Position numbers and translations under genes: made by a program. 64,000 nucleotides of DNA from Liopterus haemorrhoidalis. Taxonomy: Eukaryota; Arthropoda; Insecta; Coleoptera; Dytiscidae. The notes below the pieces were generated by a model. It saw only the letters and a list, made by a program, of their open reading frames with translations, made no database searches and was not told the DNA's origin. The stretch lies in assembly GCA_963971575.1 (NCBI GenBank), contig OZ020624.1, forward strand, positions 2,175,001-2,239,000, in the 5' to 3' direction. Of this stretch, positions 44,073 through 55,579 are shown one piece after another; position 1 is the stretch's first letter; every line of letters begins with the position of its first letter.

Positions 44073-46386
44073 GCATATAAACTAGATAATAAGATTACGT
44101 TTAGTTAGCAAAAATTTAGGAAAGAAAAAACTGAAACTTGATAGACGTATATAAACAGGTACCCATAAGAAATTTTGACCTATTTTCAATGCGATTTATA
44201 GCATACATATTTAGAAAAACTTCATAAAATATCCGACTATTAATAATAATCCGTTATATTATTAATAATATAATATTAATAAATAATATTTATAATATCC
44301 TATCAATAAAATATCCGTTATATTCCGACTTATCAATGTCATGTTTGAAACGCGTGTTTCTCAGTCAACTACAGATGCATGAATGATTGCTATTGGATCC
44401 CCACTCTTACGGCCACACTTTCCCGTTACCTACTGTTACAATATACTCTATTCTAAATACACAGTCTAGTTCTAATTTAAACTGGTGGGACCGGACAGAA
44501 TATTTACCTTAACTTTTATTTGGCTGTTTGAAGTCGATTAGATATTCATAGTCGTTTGAAGTAGATAGATAGTTCTTTCTAAATAAAAGGTTTGATAACT
44601 CAATAGTTATTGTCATTTTTTAGTAGAGGAAAACTTAGGTCCCCTCTCCTTGTGAAACATTAATAATGTTCTTTAAATAACTTTTTCACACATTTTTTAA
44701 ACTATTCAGTAGAGCCCAAAATCTCATTTTATTGCGGAAACCCAAATTTTAACAGCAAAGCCCTAGAGTTCCGCTGAACATAAGTTAGTAACCGCTGGTC
44801 TATCTGCTACACTACCACGCTGTTCAAACTCCAAACTCAAGTTGTCGATCTAAACTGAACCTTAATATGAATCGAAAATAATGAATCTAAATCTGGAATC
44901 AAAAGTGGCTGTTCCTGTATAGTACAATAGTAAAATCCGTCTAATGCAGGCTGATCTCTAACTTGTGATAATTGACAGTATATGCACTTGCATTGTACAT
45001 TGTTATACACAAAATCTTGTTAGTCCTTATCAAGACGCAAGTTATAAAAGTGCCGTAACTTCTAACTAATAATAAAACTAATTATTAACTCTTATTAATT
45101 TATTTAATAAATTGTTATGTACTTAAGTATTAAAATTTTAAATATAAGTTATGTTTTTCTGATACTTATATTTGTGCATTTATTACTATAAAAAGAAGAC
45201 TTATTTTAATGATTGCATTTATTCAACTATAGTTCATTTCAATTAAGAATGTAGTGTGTAAATAGATATACAGTCTATTCCAAACGATTAGGCGGAACTA
45301 ATCGGAATTTTCATTTTTGTAAGTTGTCATTAGCTTTTTTTATATATTTAAGTTGGCTTTTCCTGAACAAAATAATCAGAAGCTTTAATCGATCGGTAAA
45401 AGAAACTAGAATTGAAAATCTAGTTCCGCCTAAGCCAAAGGAACAGACTTTAAACTGACTGGTTGCTTCTGATTGGTTCAGAGCACAACTTTACAAGCAG
45501 ATATGAATTTTTAAGTTATGACATAAATTTTATATTCTTTTTTGTCAGTAAATTAATATAATAGACTGAAAAAGAACTTGGAGCTGGTTCTGCTGGCATT
45601 ATAAATAATCCTCAGGGGATTCATATTAAAAGTCCCTGTATATTTAACAATTGAACATTATTTTTGTCAATGTTGTTAATCGGATTTTTCACACATTTGT
45701 ATTTAAATACAGTATTATTGCGGAAAATTAATTTCAATTTTATAAAATAATGCAGGCCGGGAACTTATCTGAGAGGGTAACGTTCTCTGTAAATATTGAC
45801 CGCTGCGTTCTAATTTGAATTGGACTATAGTTCTTATTTGAGAACACTTTTTACAGTAGATATATTCTAGTATTAGTCGCAATTTTTTTGTAATATAATT
45901 ACAAGTATAGATTGAATATTCTTAATTCAAAATGCTTAAGGCCTGAAGTGTACCAAATTACTAGGTTGAAGTAAGTTTTGTTGATAATGTCCGCCGCAAG
46001 TAAATTAAATAACTTTAAGCGTCTTGTGGAATTTCACTGAAAAGTTTGACAGTATTTAAAAGCTTACTTACGCAATCATACCTTACGCTGACATTAACTA
46101 AAATAATATTCAGAACTTTTTGAAGAGTTTTAAGAAATTATGGTTTTCAGGATTTCGTATGGGAATATTCAGTCTGTACAGATATTTACTTTTTTATCCG
46201 TTTCATTGTAAATTATTTAAATACTGTTAATAAAACGAATTTAATATTATTTATCTTTCTTTTTTCTCTCCTATGTATTCTACGCCACTGATAAATTTAC
46301 CGGCAATTTTGTAAACCTAACCTCAATAACTGTGTAGTCAGTTTTTAAATTAATCGTGGTTTTTATTTGTTTATCAAGGAATAAGA
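44073..46386. other. AT-rich intergenic stretch
   Basis: Holds an AT palindromic tract (44240-44330), a hAT-like right-end remnant near 44750-44805, and a short family C MITE (45271-45450). No coding sequence supported. Confidence 0.4.
45271..45450. mobile_element. Short family C MITE, 180 bp
   Basis: CAGTCTATTCCAAACG at the left and CCAAAGGAACAGACTT at the right, flanked by TA; internal part matches 18624-18801 rather than the 407-bp copies. Confidence 0.75.
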
Positions 46387-49300
46387 ATGGCCCGCAAACA
46401 AATCGAAGCCACTTTTATTCTAATTGATCTTTCTACTCAATGTAAAGAACTAATGTTTAATTACTTTAATAAATTTGTTGCAAGAGTCGCATTAGTGAAT
46501 AAAACACAAGATTTATTTAAACTAGCTTTCATCGGCTGTTCTGATACAGATAATGAGTTAAATTATAAAAATATTAAAATTTTACATGATTGGCAATATT
46601 ACACGAAAGATAATTTGATATCGTACCTCACCAAAGTATTAAAAAGTAAGAATTTGTTTAAAAGTTTTGTTCGGAACTGATTTTGTGAGTTGTAGATTAT
46701 CAGGAATGTCAAACGAAACCAGGAAACTTGTTCGAAGGAGTTTATTTAGCGTGTCATCATTTAGAAAACGATGAAACTGTTCTGAAAAGTCAACCAAAAC
46801 GTATTATTTTATTGACTGATTTATGTACGGAACAACCAGGAGATCTGAATAAGTAAGTATTATTGTGAATATACAATCAAAACTCCTTATTTACAGGTTC
46901 GCTAGTAGATATATATAACCATGGTTTTTATTTTAGAACCACGAGTGAGGCACAAAAATTTCTATCTTCAAGCGACGTGTGGTTATACGTCCTTGGCCCC
47001 CTTGTACGTACCCCATTTCTAGCATCTCTTGACGATATAAATCGTTGGATTCGTACCGTCGAACCAACCGATAAACTAAACGATCAGCTAGCTAGTAACC
47101 TTCGTTTAATGCGTGGTGTTATAAAACATGGCCTAATAGCTGATTGGTATGTTGGATGGAATTTGCTGTGGGTTCATCGGCCACAACTTAAAGCACCGTT
47201 TCCATGGTATTCGGAACTTACTATTGGTGATGTACGTATTCCGGTTAATGTGGTCAAGTATATAAGTGACGAACATGCTATTCGGTGGAGTGGACGTTCT
47301 GGAGGTTATAAAGAAAGGGAAGAAAATAGTAGTACTGAAAAGTTGGTGAAGAATCCAGATACAGGAGATATTGTACAGGATGCTGTACAAGGTTACAAGG
47401 TATTTTTTATATTAATTTATTTTTGAGATTTTTATTTTAAAACATTTTTTGTTAATCTTAAATCGAATACCTAATACCATTATTTAGGTTTCTATGTGCA
47501 GTATTTTTTTTTATATAGCAAGGTTCATTAAGATTTTGAAATATGCGCCTATAGCTTCCATTGGTTGTTTTAAGTCATATGCTCCGCTCCTCTGGTTTCC
47601 TATACCTGACACATAGAATGAAAATATAATTCCAACAAGTCCAATTGGTTATTAAATTTACGCTGTTAAAAATTAAATGCAACATTTGCCAAAATATAAC
47701 TAGAATTTTGACAAATTAATTTAAACAAAATAAAAATAGAAAAAAAAAAAAACAAAATAAAATTGTCTCCTTTGAGCGGGTGCGTACTTTAGTATCCTGG
47801 GTAGCAAGCGAGAAAGTTCTTCTCCACCTTTTAATATTGTGTGTTACCTAACTATAACTTTGTGCATCGTCAACAAAAAAACACAAAAAACGCGTTATTT
47901 TCCGAAAACATTATCTGATCAAAAATTCCTGTTGTACTATTCCGGTTCACACCAATGTACATTACTTAGAATTTTTTCAGATTTTTAGTTTAAACCATCT
48001 GGGCTACAGCATGTGGGACAAAATATTTAAATTTATTAAATTTACGCTTTTAACAATTAAATGCAACATTTGCCAAAATATAACTACAATTTTGACAAAA
48101 TAATTTAAACAAAATAAAAAGTAAAAAAAAAAAACAAAACAAAAACTGACGGGAATCGAACAGTAGTTTGCAACTTACGAAGTGAGAACGTTACCACTGG
48201 ACTTCGGACGTTCACTCGTTTACTGTGTTAAATAGCGGATTAAATATTTTACATATTTTAGTTAAAGACACAAAAAATGCGTTATTTTCCGAAACATAAT
48301 CTGATCAAAAATTCCTGTTGTACTATTCCGGTTCACACCAATGTACATTACTTAGAATTTTTTCAGATTTTTAGTTTAAACCATTTGGGCTTCAGGGTGT
48401 GGGACAAAAATTTTTTTGCACCATTTTGGCAAAAATCGCAATTATTTTGCAAAAATAAAAATTTTGATCGTTAATCCACGTACCAAGGGCTTTCATTTGA
48501 TACCCTACACAGAATTATAAAAAAATATTTTTTTTTTTCGATGAGTATATATTTGTTTATATTTTTAGGGGGATATGTTTTTTAGATGTTTTAGTATTTT
48601 TCCTATGTGCGGGTCGAAGAGTTGTATAAGCACGCCAAATTTCAACTCTCTACGTTTAGCCGTTTGGCTACAATTTTTAACAAACAGACAGACGATAAAA
48701 TGACGGTATAAGGGTTTTTTGTTCATACCTATAAACCCTAAAAAAACAGTTACACTTCCAAAATAGGCATTTTAGAAACATAATGGCATTCTTTGGAAAA
48801 GTTCTTAAAATAGTTATAAAATAAACAATATCATTTAAAAAACTTGTTAATTAGTTATATAGCAAATTCTGCTAGCATTGCTAAATCCTCGTCCATATTA
48901 TTTAACAAATACGTTATTTAGCAAATATGTTATTCGATACTTTTTAAGAAACTTCTTTTACTAAGAGCTTAACTTAAAGAGTTTTGACACGATATTCTAA
49001 TGGTGAGTTTAGTCAACACTTAGCGATAGCTTTAGTCTTACTCCTATATTTTAATTTTATCCTTAAAAGATAAACTATCATATCGCTACGAGCAAGTTCA
49101 TACAACACATTTCTTTAATTTTAGTCCTATGGTTCTGGCCTTGAAAGATAACTAAATTCTAACTTTCCTACGGCTGGGAGTAAATCACGTTAAAACGCAC
49201 CATGCGCGTGCGCGCACCCCGATTTAAATTCTAAAAGCACCCATCGTGGCCAACATAAGGCCATAAATAGCAGCAACACTTCTAGACTTATTTCGGTACA

Positions 49301-52300
49301 TGTTTACACACAATGTTATATTTGTCAATAACCAAAAATTTTAATTTTTTGACATTTAGAAAAATGATACTATGCGCGTGCGTTAAACTCGACGTCTCAT
49401 TGGTTACTTGTTAAAAGTTAAAACTCGTTAAAACATTGTATAAACCCGTACTCATTCAAGACGATGAAAGCCAAGACTAAAACTAAGAGTAAGATTCAAA
49501 TTAACGCAGCAGCTATCGCTAAGTGTTGACTAAACTCACCATAAGTTTATTGGAAAACAAAGCAACAAAATCTACGTTCTACGTTGTATTTCTACGTTCT
49601 ACGTCTCCGTTAATTGGAAACCATCCTTTAGTAATCACTTTAAATTGTTTTCAGGTCAAAGGTCGTTGTATTGTTATACCAGCAGATCGTGAAAAAGATG
49701 ATGCAGATCGCATGAGTACCAACGAAGAACGCTGCCTTGAAATCAAGTATTTTTTCGATTCGCGGGCAGCTTCTCCTCTTTATTGGAAAGACCAGTCCGT
49801 CTGTTGTGTTATGCCTGATGGTAGAGGCGCGGGGGACAATTGTTGGACACCCCTGGAAGCCCTGGCTCGAGCTATGGACGATCAAGGGGTCGCAGCTTTA
49901 GTTAAAAGAGTTTATAATCGAGGACCCCAGTTCAGACCAAAGGCGCATGTTTTGGTGGTATGTCCTGATCATGGAGCGCCTTGTTTACTGCTAGCTCAGT
50001 GGCCTCATCAACAAGATATTTTGGTAAGTGCAAACATAATCCAGAAATAAGTAATTTTCGAACGAAAGTTTTGCGGGAGTTTTAGAAATTGGTGCGATTA
50101 AAGGATTCCACACACCAAAGCGGCCGCGGTGGTTGCCACGGTGGCGATAATGCAGCGGCCTAACGCAACCTATACAATACAATGAGACCACGCACATACA
50201 AACGTTCCGCTATCTGAGAACGCCACCGACTGCAGCGTTCAGTCTAGCGATCACCAAACACTGGCGGCCAAACTCGACAAGTTGCGTTAGGCCGCGCGAT
50301 ATTCATTGTTTATATACCACAGAGTGAATATATTTAAGAAAATAATGTCGAAAATAGATAATTTAACAGAAAAAATCAAAGATCATTTAATTTTGTATGA
50401 CTTAGCACATCCTGATTACAAGAATATTAGGAAAATAAATAAAGTGTGGGACGAAATAGGAAAAGTTTTGGAAATTGATAGTAAAGTCTGTTCCAAACGA
50501 TTAGGCGGAACTAGATTTTGCAATCTAGTTACTTTCATCGTTTAAATAATGCTTTTCAGCCGTTTTGTTTAAGCTTTGTAAATCATACTTGCAACAAACA
50601 TTTTTTGGTTAAGGTTAATATCATTTTAAAATGTCATTTTCTTTATATTTTGATTTTTTGTGTCATTCTTAATACAAATATCCCATTTATTTATTTTTTG
50701 TCATTAAAATATGTAAGAAAATTAATTTAAGTTTGACATATGTCATTCGTTTCCATGGTTTCATTGTTGGAATTTTAAATTTTGACATTCCAACGTGAAA
50801 AATGAAATAACCCAAGCAAGGTCCCTTTTCGTGACAACCTAAAAGAACGAAATTCCCATTTAGTTCCGCCTAACCGTTTGAAACAGACTGTAAGTAGATT
50901 ATTATTTTTCCTCTACATACAATTAATTATTCTATTGTATTCTCGCAATCAATATTATCATACAACTATATACCGTGATTCACTAACTGATCGCTACCGC
51001 TACCGCCACTCCCACCGCGTTAGTGCGAGGAGACCTGATCGCTACCGTGGCCGCCACCGCGACAAAAATAAATCCTAGCAACTTCAAATATGGCTAACTT
51101 TGTATGGAAATTCTACTCCGTCTTCTTCCAACTTTTTTATTAAAAGATGCACAGTCGGCACTATATTTTTCGACTAAAAGTCGTTTATTTTATTTATTAT
51201 TGTTTTAGACCTAAAACTATCTATTTTCTTGAAAACTTGTAAATCGGGTCGTTTTCGCTGCTGATTTTTGCCACAAACATTGATACGTTGAATTGTTCTG
51301 TATGGAACACTAATTAATTCCGCAGTTCTAAGTATAGGTTTGCCATTACCTTCCTAAACTAACTTTTTATAAACGTTCAGTATCAGAACTTTGCAATCTT
51401 CTGACAAATGACATTTTTCTTTAGTAGCCACATCCACATTTTCGCATTCCACGTCAACGTCCACTTTTTCGCACTCCAAATCACCTTGCACAGATTCACT
51501 ATTTTCACTACAGAAATTTGGAATTTCTTCAAAATCAAATGGTCGCCAAAGTGCCATGTTGTTAATGTATGCACGCTATGAACATTGAAAATTAACTAAC
51601 AAACAAGTATAACAACCCCTAAAATTTAGAAACAATAGGATTATAAATTTGTTCAACATTTGTTTGAGTTAAATTGAATTCAACTAAAGCACCCAAGCCT
51701 CGGTTCAGCTTGATGACGTAGACGGTTATGTATCATTTTCATTCTGGTGTTGGAAGCGTGGAACGAGAAATTCAACCAATAGGATCGCTCTATTTTGAAA
51801 TAACCCGTACCATGGTGTCGTAGGCGCGGTGTTACAAGAGCGGTGTCGCAAGTTCAGAAATTTCAACTCTAGCGCTAGCCGCACCGTCGAAACCATAGAA
51901 ACAGATATATTTTTTCGGAATGGTGAAATCTTTAGCGAGACACTTATATTAATTTCCTAAAAAAAAACAAAAACTTAAATTGATGTAGCGAAATAGCGAC
52001 TTTTACAATGTTGTCGGCAGTCATAAAGTTTATTATTATGGATTCGGTTTCAAATATCTGGTCTGCAGAAATGTCATACAGTGGGTATGCTAATAATACA
52101 CCCACAATCAGGGGCTAACAGAATCTTCATTATAAACTGTGATGTCAAGTAAAAAAGATTGTGTATTAAATTCTTTTCTTGTAATTGAAGTAACTGTCTG
52201 TGTTTTTGTGTCTCATTTTTTGCAACAAGGTAAAATAATCTTCCTGTTGCCTTCTGTTTCTATGTATATATGGGACGTACCCACCATCGCTTTTCTTCAT

Positions 52301-53041
52301 ATCGCAATAAGTGTAAATATGCATAAAAAGGAGCTAGACGTCTCCTTCGATTTGATGACATATTTAATGAAATTGAATAACCGTTTACTCCAAATAATTG
52401 TATAAACTTTTAGGTTAGATTTGGGTTAGATACAAATGTTTTCAAAACCAAAAACACGCACTTATCTCGCTTCCAACCCCACCATGAAATTCGAACTTGT
52501 AAATATAACACCACGCCTCTCACCCCTGTCGCGCCTTTGACACTACCATGAAAATGATGCATTAGTGGTGTAAATATATAAAAGGGCACTAGTTACGGTT
52601 CTTTGACGGATATTACGCCCTTAACCAATTCAAATGCAAAATTATGATTGCTAAGTAATAAATTTTGGATGAAACCAAATACAAATAATTTAATTTTTTT
52701 ATTAGGTTCGTCTTCGACTTGAACGTGAAAAAGAAGTGATTAAACAAGAACCACAGACAGAAAACGATACGATAAGAGCTGTGCATGCGGCTTACTTATC
52801 CTCGATCACTGTTTCCAGCGACGATATATGCGATAGGGGAAGTGTTGTCAATTATTTAGCACCTCATCTCGCCCAGAACCCAAACACAGAGAGCCAATTA
52901 CAACATTGGGTTCGTGCTCATTTGGAACCCAACTATAAGAAAGACAAACGATATGTGTCTGAATTTCATATGCATAAAATATTAGCTGAACGTTGCCATA
53001 AACCAGCCGCACAATTACGTAGTTTAATTAATCAAGACTAG
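46387..53041 (+). CDS. Ku80: Ku80 (XRCC5)-like DNA end-binding protein, 5 exons
   Basis: Exons 46387-46645, 46696-46852, 46937-47399, 49655-50023 and 52706-53041 join in phase to 527 residues. Exons 1-2 give the vWA-like N-terminal domain (ATFILIDLS; FKLAFIGCSDTDNELN; YKNIKILHDW; PKRIILLTDLCTE); exon 3 the start of the Ku beta-barrel (FPWYSELTIGDVRIPV; DAVQGYK); exon 4 its continuation (EALARAMDDQGVAALVKRVY, matching the human [20 protein letters not shown] region). Ku80 with Ku70 binds broken DNA ends for non-homologous end joining and at telomeres. The C-terminal 111 residues are not recognisably Ku-like, and the protein is shorter than the roughly 700 usual. Intron 1 is 50 nt. Introns 3 and 4 are full of transposons. 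Confidence 0.8.
47764..47830 (-). other. tRNA-like cassette, type 3 (degraded), inside B6
   Basis: The minus strand reads TTTCTCGCTTGCTACCCAGG then CCCGCTCAAAGGAGAC, matching the B5 cassette, but the A-box is eroded. Confidence 0.5.
48147..48211 (-). other. tRNA-like cassette, type 4, inside B6
   Basis: The minus strand has A-box-like AAGTCCAGTGGTAACG and a canonical B-box TGTTCGATTCCCG. Flanks are the usual family B sequences. No acceptor stem. Confidence 0.65.
49001..49541. mobile_element. Harbinger-type MITE in Ku80 intron 3
   Basis: TGGTGAGTTTAGTCAACACT and its inverse, about 31 bp, bound 541 bp; TAA is duplicated at 48998-49000 and 49542-49544, the usual PIF/Harbinger target. It ends 113 bp before exon 4. 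Confidence 0.8.
50110..51065 (+). mobile_element. Putative DNA element with MADF-like ORF in Ku80 intron 4
   Basis: GCCGCGGTGGTTGCCACGG near 50122 and an inverted diverged partner near 51040-51060 suggest ends. An ORF from about 50345 reads MSKIDNLTEKIKDHLILYDL, AHPDYKNI, KINKVWDEIGKVLEID, the first half of a MADF DNA-binding domain as found in Harbinger-type elements. A family C MITE interrupts it at 50484. An inner inverted pair GCGGCCTAACGCAAC / GTTGCGTTAGGCCGC lies at 50154 and 50283. Confidence 0.45.
50484..50890. mobile_element. Family C MITE, 407 bp
   Basis: Same length and near-identical to 34309-34715 but in opposite orientation; TA duplication at 50482-50483 and 50891-50892. It cuts the MADF-like ORF. 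Confidence 0.9.
51160..51650 (-). repeat. Family G repeat with short ORF, copy 2
   Basis: The minus-strand ORF begins MALWRPFDFEEIPNFCSENS and contains the same ECENVDV duplication and CKVLILNVYKKLV as copy 1, then stops early. Up- and downstream non-coding parts also match copy 1. Lies in Ku80 intron 4. Confidence 0.55.
51728..52562. mobile_element. Possible DNA element with diverged inverted ends
   Basis: TATCATTTTCATTCTGGTGT (left) and, inverted, GCATCATTTTCATGGTAGTG (right), followed inward by GGCGCGGTGTT-like blocks on both sides. No transposase recognised; an 88-codon ORF at 52139 is not convincing. Confidence 0.45.
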
Positions 53042-53185
53042 ATTTATATTAAAATTTAGTCTCCATTAATTACTACATCTTGTTTTAAAAATTACTTTAT
53101 TTCACTGTTTAAGGGCAGGCTAAACATCACAGCTCTCATACAACACTATAGTCTATTTTTAAACTGTAGAATAGTTATTCCATAA

Positions 53186-53787
53186 TACCCTTTTCACACT
53201 AGATCTTTAAGATCGGATGTTTAAGTGAATGTATCTTTAAACACTAATGTGAAACCGTATGGCCTCGTCTAAACACGACCGATGTTTAAGACAGAGATCT
53301 GCGTCTTAAACTTCGTCCGCATTGCCAACTTAATTTCAATTATAAAAAAATACTCCTTGAATTTGTGCTGTCAACATTTTATATTATCATAAACAAGAAT
53401 ACTGTATTATATCGACGTTATAAGAAGTTTATACTTATTGTTATAATAAAATTATTTATTTTAATAATGTTTTTAATAAAATACAGAGCTACAATAATTG
53501 AGATAAAATGTAACGACTTACATGTTAATACAGGTGTAATATATTCTTTATTGTAGTGTCTTTATTGTAGAATGAAATGAAATATCTTTATTTGTTTATA
53601 ATAATTCAAAATGTGCGTCTGCGCAGACAGTTCAAAACTGGTAATTTCATGACGGTAACTTAAGGACAAAATTACTGTAGCTGATAACAGCACCAGAGAT
53701 TTAAACATCAAGTGTGAAAGCATACCGATGTTAAACATCGGTGAACTTTAAGTTCACTCGTCTTTAAGATCTAGTGTGAAAAGGGTA
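53186..53787. mobile_element. Family H Harbinger-type MITE, copy 1
   Basis: TACCCTTTTCACACTAGATC and its inverse bound 602 bp; TAA on both sides (53183-53185, 53788-53790). Inner blocks repeat the CTTTAAACAC and TTAAACATC motifs. It begins 145 bp after the Ku80 stop codon. Confidence 0.8.
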
Positions 53788-54269
53788 TAAGAAGATAAGT
53801 GCTTTAGAATGACAATCCAAGTCTTGTGTTAGAATATTAACTTTCTATAGTCAAAATTGGTTTTAGAATTAGTGTATTTTATTCGCGACTGCAAATAACA
53901 GTGAGACATCTGGTAGTGACTGGCTAAATTAAACAGAAGCGTATATTTGGATAATATTTTTAGTGTGTTGTGCTGCAGTTTATGTGAATTAAGACGTATT
54001 TTTAAATATAGTGACTTAAATACTGTGCTTTCTTACCGAAATATTGTTTGAACAGATAAAAATTAAGAAAAAACTTCTGACACATACGCTTCTCGTCAAC
54101 CATTAACTGTTGTACGCAGCGCCGCCAACGTTAGTTTCAGTCGCGAATAGTGGTCGTAGAGAAAGTATATTAAAAAGTCTTATTTACACTATAACAAATC
54201 AGCAAAAAATTCGCTAATTTCTATTTTCGGGAAAAATTTATTTATTTTTATTTTTTGAACAGTATAGGC

Positions 54270-54473
54270 CAGGGGTCAGGGGATTGCGGCTCGCGAGCCT
54301 CATACGGCTCTTTGAGAATATTCATGTGGCTCTTCAAATTAAGTTGATAAAGAATAAAATTTAAAAAACATTGAAAGTCATGTATGAAAACAAAATTATG
54401 GCTCTTTAAAATGTTTCCAGATGCCGTAAAGGGTGAATTTGGCTCTTTAGTCTCTAAAGTTTGCCGACCCCTG
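54270..54473. mobile_element. hAT MITE, 204 bp
   Basis: CAGGGGTCAGG and CCGACCCCTG ends with an exact GTATAGGC duplication (54262-54269, 54474-54481). It landed at the left end of a diverged family C element that continues from 54474 to about 54845. Confidence 0.85.
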
Positions 54474-54845
54474 GTATAGGCTGTTCCAAAACTTTAGGTA
54501 GAACTACATTTCGAAATCTTCGTAATTTTTATCTATTAAATCGGACTTTTGGTCATTTTGTTTAAGCTTTGTAAATCATACTCACATTGCAAATTCGAGA
54601 TTAAATTGACTGTCATTATAAAATGTCCTGTAAATTACATTTTGATTTCTTGTATCATTCTTAATAAAAATTTCCCATTTATTTATTTGTCTTCAAAATA
54701 TGTAAAATGATATTGTATTTTATAACAAATGTTATTCGTTTCCATGGTTTCACCGTTGGAATTTTAAATTTTCACATACCAACATGAAACATGAAATAAC
54801 AAAATTCCGATTCAGTTCCGATTAAAGCAAAGAAATGACCTATAG
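54474..54845. mobile_element. Diverged family C element
   Basis: TAGGCTGTTCCAAAACTTTA at the left and a diverged inverse near 54815-54845 (CAGTTCCGATTAAAGC). The middle retains CGTTTCCATGGTTTCA as in other family C copies. Confidence 0.6.
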
Positions 54846-55438
54846 TTATAGATTTTTGCGCGAAAAATTTAAAGCAATTCATATAGTTTAAAAATAGAGT
54901 ATAGCTGGCGTGCCCGTTGTAGCAATTTGTAATAAAATTAGTAACCATTGTTTGATATTTTTAATATAATTTATAATATGTTACATATTGCTTACATAAT
55001 ACTTAAAATGTTTTGATAATTAACAATGATAATAATATTTTTCTATTGAATTCATGTTACCAATAAATATGTTTTACTATCAAAATGTGTATTTTTATTA
55101 AATAAAATTCTCCATTTTGCTCTTTTAGGTGGCAGGTCTTTTCAGAATTAAGGATATCCATGACTATAATACGAAAATTATTTAACATTCCGTACGTTAA
55201 ATTTATTTATTTATTCTTACTACAAACATGACTAAAAGTCCTAATTACATGTAATAATAATAGTATCCTATCTTTAATAAGAGTAGAAAAGCGGGAATTT
55301 CTACGAAACGAAGGGCTACTCGCTGATGGAAGTGGAAAATAGACGAAGACAAAGATACAGCATGCTGGAGGAAATATCTTTAAGGGAAAAAGATATCCAA
55401 ATACAGACCAGAATGGAATTAATCCACAACTCCAACTA
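54846..55438. other. Intergenic, with one short open fragment
   Basis: 55285-55455 can be read KSGNFYETKGYSLMEVENRR then MLEEISLREKDIQIQTRMEL to a stop; it may be the C-terminus of a mobile-element protein but is not recognised. No heat-shock element is evident here. Confidence 0.35.
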
Positions 55439-55579
55439 CAGTGAATTTATTTTTTAATGCAACATGGACTATGTCATTACCATGGATACAGGACAGCAAT
55501 ATAAATCGTGTTCATTTTCATTTGCAACATAGAAAAAACCATATTTACTAGCAAAATCAAAATATTTTATTGAAAATAC

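Larger units (their letters stand above)
47435..48746 (-). mobile_element. Family B composite, copy B6, with two cassettes
   Basis: In Ku80 intron 3, beginning about 35 bp after exon 3. The hairpin end is missing. A first cassette region (47764-47830) is followed by the inner flank up to the CTGGGCTACAG block, then the body restarts (TTAAATTTACGCTTTTAAC) with a second cassette (48147-48211), and runs to the AACCCTAAAAA end. It reads as one element joined to or inserted in another. Confidence 0.75.

Noticed and set aside
50518..50730. Repeated ORF beginning MQSSYFHRLN in family C copies (also 34469, 58558, 59131)
   Set aside because: It lies within a short MITE with inverted ends; the frame is not preserved between copies and the composition is low-complexity.
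52139..52405. 88-codon ORF in Ku80 intron 4 as a missing Ku80 exon
   Set aside because: No Ku similarity, no matching splice sites in phase 0, and it lies inside a putative DNA element.
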